From: Paludibacteraceae bacterium | Lineage (GTDB): Bacteria > Bacteroidota > Bacteroidia > Bacteroidales > Paludibacteraceae | DNA: 37,600 nucleotides | Direction: 5' to 3' | Assembly (NCBI GenBank): GCA_017551675.1 | Contig: JAFZLC010000008.1 | Coordinates: forward strand, 1 to 37,600 | Shown: positions 34,333-37,600 of the stretch, piece after piece | Position numbering within the stretch: position 1 is the stretch's first letter | How the letters are laid out: each line of letters starts with the position of its first letter | Notes under the pieces: model-generated | The model's input: the letters and a program-made list of their open reading frames with translations, nothing else | What the model was told of the DNA's origin: nothing | The model's database searches: none | Position numbers and translations under genes: made by a program

Positions 34333-34358
34333 CCTATCGTATGAAAATTTAATCTTCC

Positions 34359-35993
34359 TTATTTTCTCTTTCGATTCAGAGCATTGGTATAATTTTTAGA
34401 AGAAGACAACACTTCAATCGCTTTATTATAAATATCGTTTTCCGTATTCATAATTTGGAAATACTCGTTAGAGCCCCACATATCGCGAGCGATATTAGCC
34501 TTCACCTGTTTCTTAATCAACTCCTTCGAATTGTTCAATTGCTCTTCATCCTTCTTCACCTCTTCTTTTTCACCATCTTCCACTAATTTAGCGATATCTT
34601 CTTCCGTAATATTAAACTCGTTCATGAATTTAATAAAGGATTCTTGTTTTTGAGCATCAGACAAATTAGCTGTTGGATATTTAGCATTCAATTGAGCTCT
34701 GTTCTTTTCAATATAGTTCATTATAAACTTATTGACAACCCCTTTAGCCACCAACGAGCGGTGATACTTCGTATATTTAACTGTATCAAGAGGAACGAAC
34801 AAATCTGGCATGATACCACCACCTCCATAAATAGGACGTTTCAGATTAAGTGTATAATACTTCAACGAATCAGGGAATGAGATACTATCCTCATGCATTA
34901 ATTCTCCATGGTTGTAGCGTTCGATCAAATCGTTTCTGTACTCTTTGATATTGTCTTTATACGGACGTTGAATACAACGACCAGAAGGTGTATAATAACG
35001 AGCAGTTGTCATACGAATCTGAGAACCATCAGGAAGGTCCATCATCTTCTGAACCAATCCCTTTCCAAATGTACGACGACCAACGAGCACACCTCTATCC
35101 CAATCCTGAATAGCACCAGAGACAATCTCACTTGCCGAAGCTGAGCCCTCATCCACCAAGACGATCAAGCGACCATCAAAAGCATCCTTCTTTCCAGAAG
35201 CTTTGTAATCCTCACGCGGTTGAGCACGACCCTCCGTATATACGATCATTTGGTCCTTTTTCAAGAAGTTATCTATCATACCAATCGCAGCAGACATATA
35301 ACCACCACCATTATCCTGAAGATCCAATATCAAATCTTTCATACCAGCATCCTTCAACTTTTTAAGAGCCTTTTCAAACTCGTCTAAGGTAGTGCTAGAG
35401 AAACGATCCACTTTGATATAACCAATCTTCTTATCAATCATATAAGAAGCGTCTACACTATACAAAGGAATTTTGTCACGCGTAATCTTGAATTCGATCA
35501 AATCCTTCACGCCACGACGTAAAACCTTGATTTTAACGATTGTACCCTTTGGACCGCGGATTCTTTTTTGGATATCGATGTTTTTCATTTTAACACCAGC
35601 AATGGTTGTATCATTGACAAAGATGATACGGTCGCCAGCCACAATACCTACCTTTTCAGAAGGACCTCCAGATATTGTCTGAACAACCAACAAGGTGTCT
35701 TCCATCATTTGGAACACAACACCGATACCATCGAAACTACCCTCCAATGGTTCACTCTCCCTCTTTAAATCTTCCTTTGAAATATAAGAAGAATGGGGAT
35801 CCAAATTAGATAGCATACCCCTAATCGCATACTCAGCCAATCGTTCCGTAGAAGTTGAATCAACATAATAGCGATTAAGCATATAAGTGACCATGTCCAA
35901 TTTCTGAATGTTTTCATCACCAAACTGTGCGCTGCACAACGTTGGGAAGAGAAACAAACAACCAATAATTATGGATAAAAAGTGTCTTCTCAT
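34359..35993 (-). CDS. S41-family C-terminal processing peptidase
   Basis: A 544-residue exported serine protease that trims C-termini of periplasmic or outer-membrane proteins. The signal peptide runs to LCSAQ (about 23). There is an N-terminal helical part (NLDPHSSYIS), a PDZ domain (about 85-165; GIGVVFQMMEDTLLVVQTI, GIVAGDRIIFVN) and the catalytic domain (about 180-380). The last has DLQDNGGGYMSAAIGM, the serine in DEGSASASEI (281-290) and general-base Lys311 in RTFGKGLVQ. A long helical C-terminal tail follows. It is the typical Bacteroidota CtpA-like form. Confidence 0.95.
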   Translation of the reverse strand: MRRHFLSIIIGCLFLFPTLCSAQFGDENIQKLDMVTYMLNRYYVDSTSTERLAEYAIRGMLSNLDPHSSYISKEDLKRESEPLEGSFDGIGVVFQMMEDTLLVVQTISGGPSEKVGIVAGDRIIFVNDTTIAGVKMKNIDIQKRIRGPKGTIVKIKVLRRGVKDLIEFKITRDKIPLYSVDASYMIDKKIGYIKVDRFSSTTLDEFEKALKKLKDAGMKDLILDLQDNGGGYMSAAIGMIDNFLKKDQMIVYTEGRAQPREDYKASGKKDAFDGRLIVLVDEGSASASEIVSGAIQDWDRGVLVGRRTFGKGLVQKMMDLPDGSQIRMTTARYYTPSGRCIQRPYKDNIKEYRNDLIERYNHGELMHEDSISFPDSLKYYTLNLKRPIYGGGGIMPDLFVPLDTVKYTKYHRSLVAKGVVNKFIMNYIEKNRAQLNAKYPTANLSDAQKQESFIKFMNEFNITEEDIAKLVEDGEKEEVKKDEEQLNNSKELIKKQVKANIARDMWGSNEYFQIMNTENDIYNKAIEVLSSSKNYTNALNRKRK

Positions 35994-36026
35994 TGAATCT
36001 ATATTTTAAATAGCGATAGAACCCGA

Positions 36027-37064
36027 CTATATTAAAGGAATATTATTTTTTCTACACTCCTCTCTCATATCTTCTGGCCAAATACTTGCTTGGATTTCGC
36101 CAACATGAGCTTTACGAAGGAAGAACATGCAAAGGCGAGACTGTCCGATACCACCACCAATGCTCAAAGGAATTGAATCTTCCATCAAACGTTTGTGGAA
36201 ATACAAGTTGAGACGTTCCTCCTGTCCTGTCATCTTCAACTGGCGTACCAAAGCCTCCTTATCCACACGGATACCCATGGAAGAAAGCTCCATAGCCTGA
36301 TCCAACACCTCGTTCCAAACAAGGATATCACCATTCAAACCTGGCAATCCATCCTCTCCGATGGTTGTCCAATCATCATAATCAGGAGCACGACCGTCAT
36401 GCTTTTCACCGTCACCCAACGGACCACCAACACCCATGATAAACACAGCACCATATTTCTTGGTGATTAAGTTTTCACGTTCCTTAGGTGATTTATCAGG
36501 GAACATTTGACGAAGTTTCTCTGCATGAATAAAAGTAATCTTTTCAGGCAACACTGGTTTGATATTAGGATACATCTCAAATACCACATATTCAGTGCGA
36601 ACCATCACGGAGTAGATTCTTGAAACAATATCTTTCAAAAAGTCAACCGTACGATCCTCTTTTCTAATCGTACGTTCCCAATCCCATTGGTCAACATATA
36701 ATGAGTGAAGGTTTCCTAATGATTCATCCGAACGGATAGCATTCATATCCGTGTATAGACCGAAACCAGGTTCAATCTTATACTCACCGAGCATTAATCT
36801 TTTCCACTTTGCCAAAGAGTGAACTACCTCAGCACGTTGATCTCCCAAATCCTTAATTGGGAAGGTAACGGCTCTTTCGACTCCATTCAAATCGTCATTG
36901 ATACCCTGACCCTTTAAAACAAACAAAGGAGCCGTAACTCTCCTTAATCTCAACTCGGCAGACAAACTGCCCTGAAAGAAGTCTTTTACCTTCTTAATTC
37001 CTAATTCTGTTTGACGTGCATCCAATAACGGTTTATACCCCTTTGGAATCTTTAAGTAACTCAT
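36027..37064 (-). CDS. asnA: Aspartate--ammonia ligase (asparagine synthetase A)
   Basis: A 345-residue cytoplasmic enzyme making asparagine from aspartate, ammonia and ATP, with a class II tRNA-synthetase-like fold. Landmarks are LRLRRVTAPLFV, VVHSLAKWKRLML, GLYTDMNAIRSDE, LHSLYVDQWDWER, GRAPDYDDWTT, GLNGDILVWN and LSIGGGIGQSRLCMFFL. The length is normal for the AsnA family. A vegetative promoter lies about 100 bases upstream, and the leader carries two boxes shared with the DUF4270 leader, which makes leader-based control possible. An S41 protease gene follows 33 bases later. Confidence 0.97.
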   Translation of the reverse strand: MSYLKIPKGYKPLLDARQTELGIKKVKDFFQGSLSAELRLRRVTAPLFVLKGQGINDDLNGVERAVTFPIKDLGDQRAEVVHSLAKWKRLMLGEYKIEPGFGLYTDMNAIRSDESLGNLHSLYVDQWDWERTIRKEDRTVDFLKDIVSRIYSVMVRTEYVVFEMYPNIKPVLPEKITFIHAEKLRQMFPDKSPKERENLITKKYGAVFIMGVGGPLGDGEKHDGRAPDYDDWTTIGEDGLPGLNGDILVWNEVLDQAMELSSMGIRVDKEALVRQLKMTGQEERLNLYFHKRLMEDSIPLSIGGGIGQSRLCMFFLRKAHVGEIQASIWPEDMREECRKNNIPLI

Positions 37065-37070
37065 ATAACT

Positions 37071-37106
37071 AATTTAGGTAGGGTCTCAATATCAACCCAT
37101 AATTTA
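37071..37106 (-). promoter_or_regulatory. Start-proximal leader box of asnA
   Basis: On the plus strand AATTTA, GGTA, GGGT, then ATATCAACCCA and ATTTA align with 6708-6741. The arms GGGT and ACCC can form a hairpin beginning 7 bases from the asnA start codon. Confidence 0.5.
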
Positions 37107-37130
37107 TACTATTTTTAAATAAATATAGCG

Positions 37131-37148
37131 AATCAATAGAACTCACCT
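37131..37148 (-). repeat. Palindromic element (GGTGAGTTC family) in the asnA leader
   Basis: On the minus strand AAGGTGAGTTCTATTGATTC keeps one complete arm (GGTGAGTTC) and a degraded second arm. It lies just downstream of the asnA promoter. Confidence 0.5.
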
Positions 37149-37162
37149 TATATTTATTGACG

Positions 37163-37170
37163 CAAAGATA
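37163..37170 (-). promoter_or_regulatory. -7 box for asnA
   Basis: On the minus strand TATCTTTG followed by CG matches TAnnTTTG, about 100 bases upstream of the asnA ATG. Confidence 0.6.
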
Positions 37171-37210
37171 AAAAGAATTTTTTTCAAAAAAATGATACAA
37201 TCAAAAAATT

Positions 37211-37412
37211 GTAGGGGCGAATAGCAATTCGCCCATGGTGCAATTCGCCCACGTTGCAACATGCGATTTACAATGAATGACACAAAATAATAAAAACACG
37301 GTAGGCAACCACGTAGGGGCGAATAGCAATTCGCCCATGGAGCAATTCGCAATGAACATCACAAAACAACAAAACCATGGTAAACAACCACGTAGGGGCG
37401 CACATTGTGTGG
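37211..37412. repeat. Cluster of GTAGGGGCG short repeats
   Basis: GTAGGGGCGAATAGCAATTC followed by GCCCATGG occurs at 37211 and 37313, and a variant GTAGGGGCGCACATTGTGTG at 37392. Each holds an inverted pair GGGCGAAT/ATTCGCCC. Spacers share blocks such as CAATGAA and GGTA(G/A)(G/A)CAACCACGTAGGG, giving units of about 80-100 bases. Open frames here on the minus strand are products of the repeat and are not genes. Confidence 0.85.
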
Positions 37413-37498
37413 ATGGACACACAAAACGGATAATTCCCCCCCCATTTTTTTATTGCAAAATTTTTATATTTGCAACACAACCCAATAATAGGCAAAAC

Positions 37499-37600
37499 AT
37501 GTTCAAAAAAATACCCCGTGGAAATACAGTCCGGTCTATTAAGAGAAAGCCCCTTCGGGGCAAATTAAATCACGAAACGAATATCCATCCTAAATCCGCG
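37499..37600 (+). CDS. Possible start of a gene cut by the right edge
   Basis: A TATATTTG -7 box at 37465-37472 is followed by an ATG at 37499 opening an uninterrupted frame (MFKKIPRGNTVRSIKRKPLR...) to the end of the window, 34 codons. It is basic and matches no family I know. A GCCCC-TTC-GGGGC hairpin lies inside it at 37550-37562, so the transcript could instead be a non-coding leader. Confidence 0.3.
   Translation, partial: MFKKIPRGNTVRSIKRKPLRGKLNHETNIHPKSA

Larger units (their letters stand above)
37065..37498. other. Intergenic region upstream of asnA
   Basis: These 434 bases carry the asnA leader and promoter (37065-37170), the GTAGGGGCG repeat cluster and, at 37465-37472, a plus-strand -7 box (TATATTTG) for a rightward transcript. 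No gene is supported. Confidence 0.6.

Noticed and set aside
37143-37495. Overlapping minus-strand frames with RIAPWANCYSPL repeats
   Set aside because: They are translations of the GTAGGGGCG repeat cluster, without a start context or family resemblance.
1-37600. Insertion sequences, prophage, integrases, CRISPR-Cas or restriction systems
   Set aside because: No transposase, integrase, phage structural, Cas or methyltransferase signatures were found in any of the plausible frames.

Overview
The window comes from a Bacteroidota chromosome, most likely order Bacteroidales. Many genes are preceded by the Bacteroidota vegetative promoter (TTTG about 19-20 bases upstream of TAnnTTTG). The composition is AT-rich, there are many Cys-anchored lipoproteins with short signal peptides, secreted proteins end in type IX secretion (T9SS) type A sorting domains, and housekeeping pairs such as panC-panD, lysC-nspC and a menF-D-B-C-E operon have Bacteroidales-style protein sequences. 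The genus cannot be resolved from sequence alone.

Layout. 0-5 kb: a leucine-rich-repeat surface protein running off the left edge, a secreted GH53 endo-galactanase, a SanA-like envelope protein and a secreted DUF4874/DUF4832 protein. 4.8-5.2 kb: no convincing ORF, but a sigma-54-type promoter followed about 130 bases later by an intrinsic terminator, a candidate small RNA. 5.2-9.1 kb: DUF4270 lipoprotein, a stand-alone glycogen-synthase N-terminal domain, and divergent panC-panD. 9.1-14 kb: a lipoprotein, a tRNA-Leu/tRNA-Gly operon with a broken tRNA-Gly half-copy, nspC and lysC (polyamine and aspartate-family metabolism), and a secreted protein of unknown function.

14-24.5 kb is an accessory envelope/secretion region: a beta-lactamase-fold hydrolase, a TonB C-terminal-domain protein, several lipoproteins, an M64 metallopeptidase with a T9SS tail, a GLUG-repeat lipoprotein, then a near-perfect sigma-54 promoter with a structured leader in front of a coiled-coil surface protein and a C25 (gingipain-family) cysteine peptidase with a T9SS tail. 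24.5-26 kb: a tRNA-Leu and a tandemly duplicated small membrane protein with the remnant of a third copy. 26-37.6 kb is mostly core: UvrD/PcrA helicase, the menaquinone operon (menF, menD, menB, menC, menE plus a small HERIH-motif membrane protein), an S41 C-terminal processing protease, asnA, and a cluster of GTAGGGGCG repeats upstream of asnA.

Most unusual signals: (1) two sigma-54-type promoters, one driving the C25 peptidase locus and one driving an apparently non-coding transcript; (2) a recurrent palindromic element (GGTGAGTTCTA paired with TAGAACTCACC-like arms) found in several 5' leaders and intergenic spaces, with a second shared box right next to the start codons of asnA and the DUF4270 gene; (3) the recent tandem amplification at 24.8-25.9 kb. 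No CRISPR array, transposase, integrase or phage module was seen.
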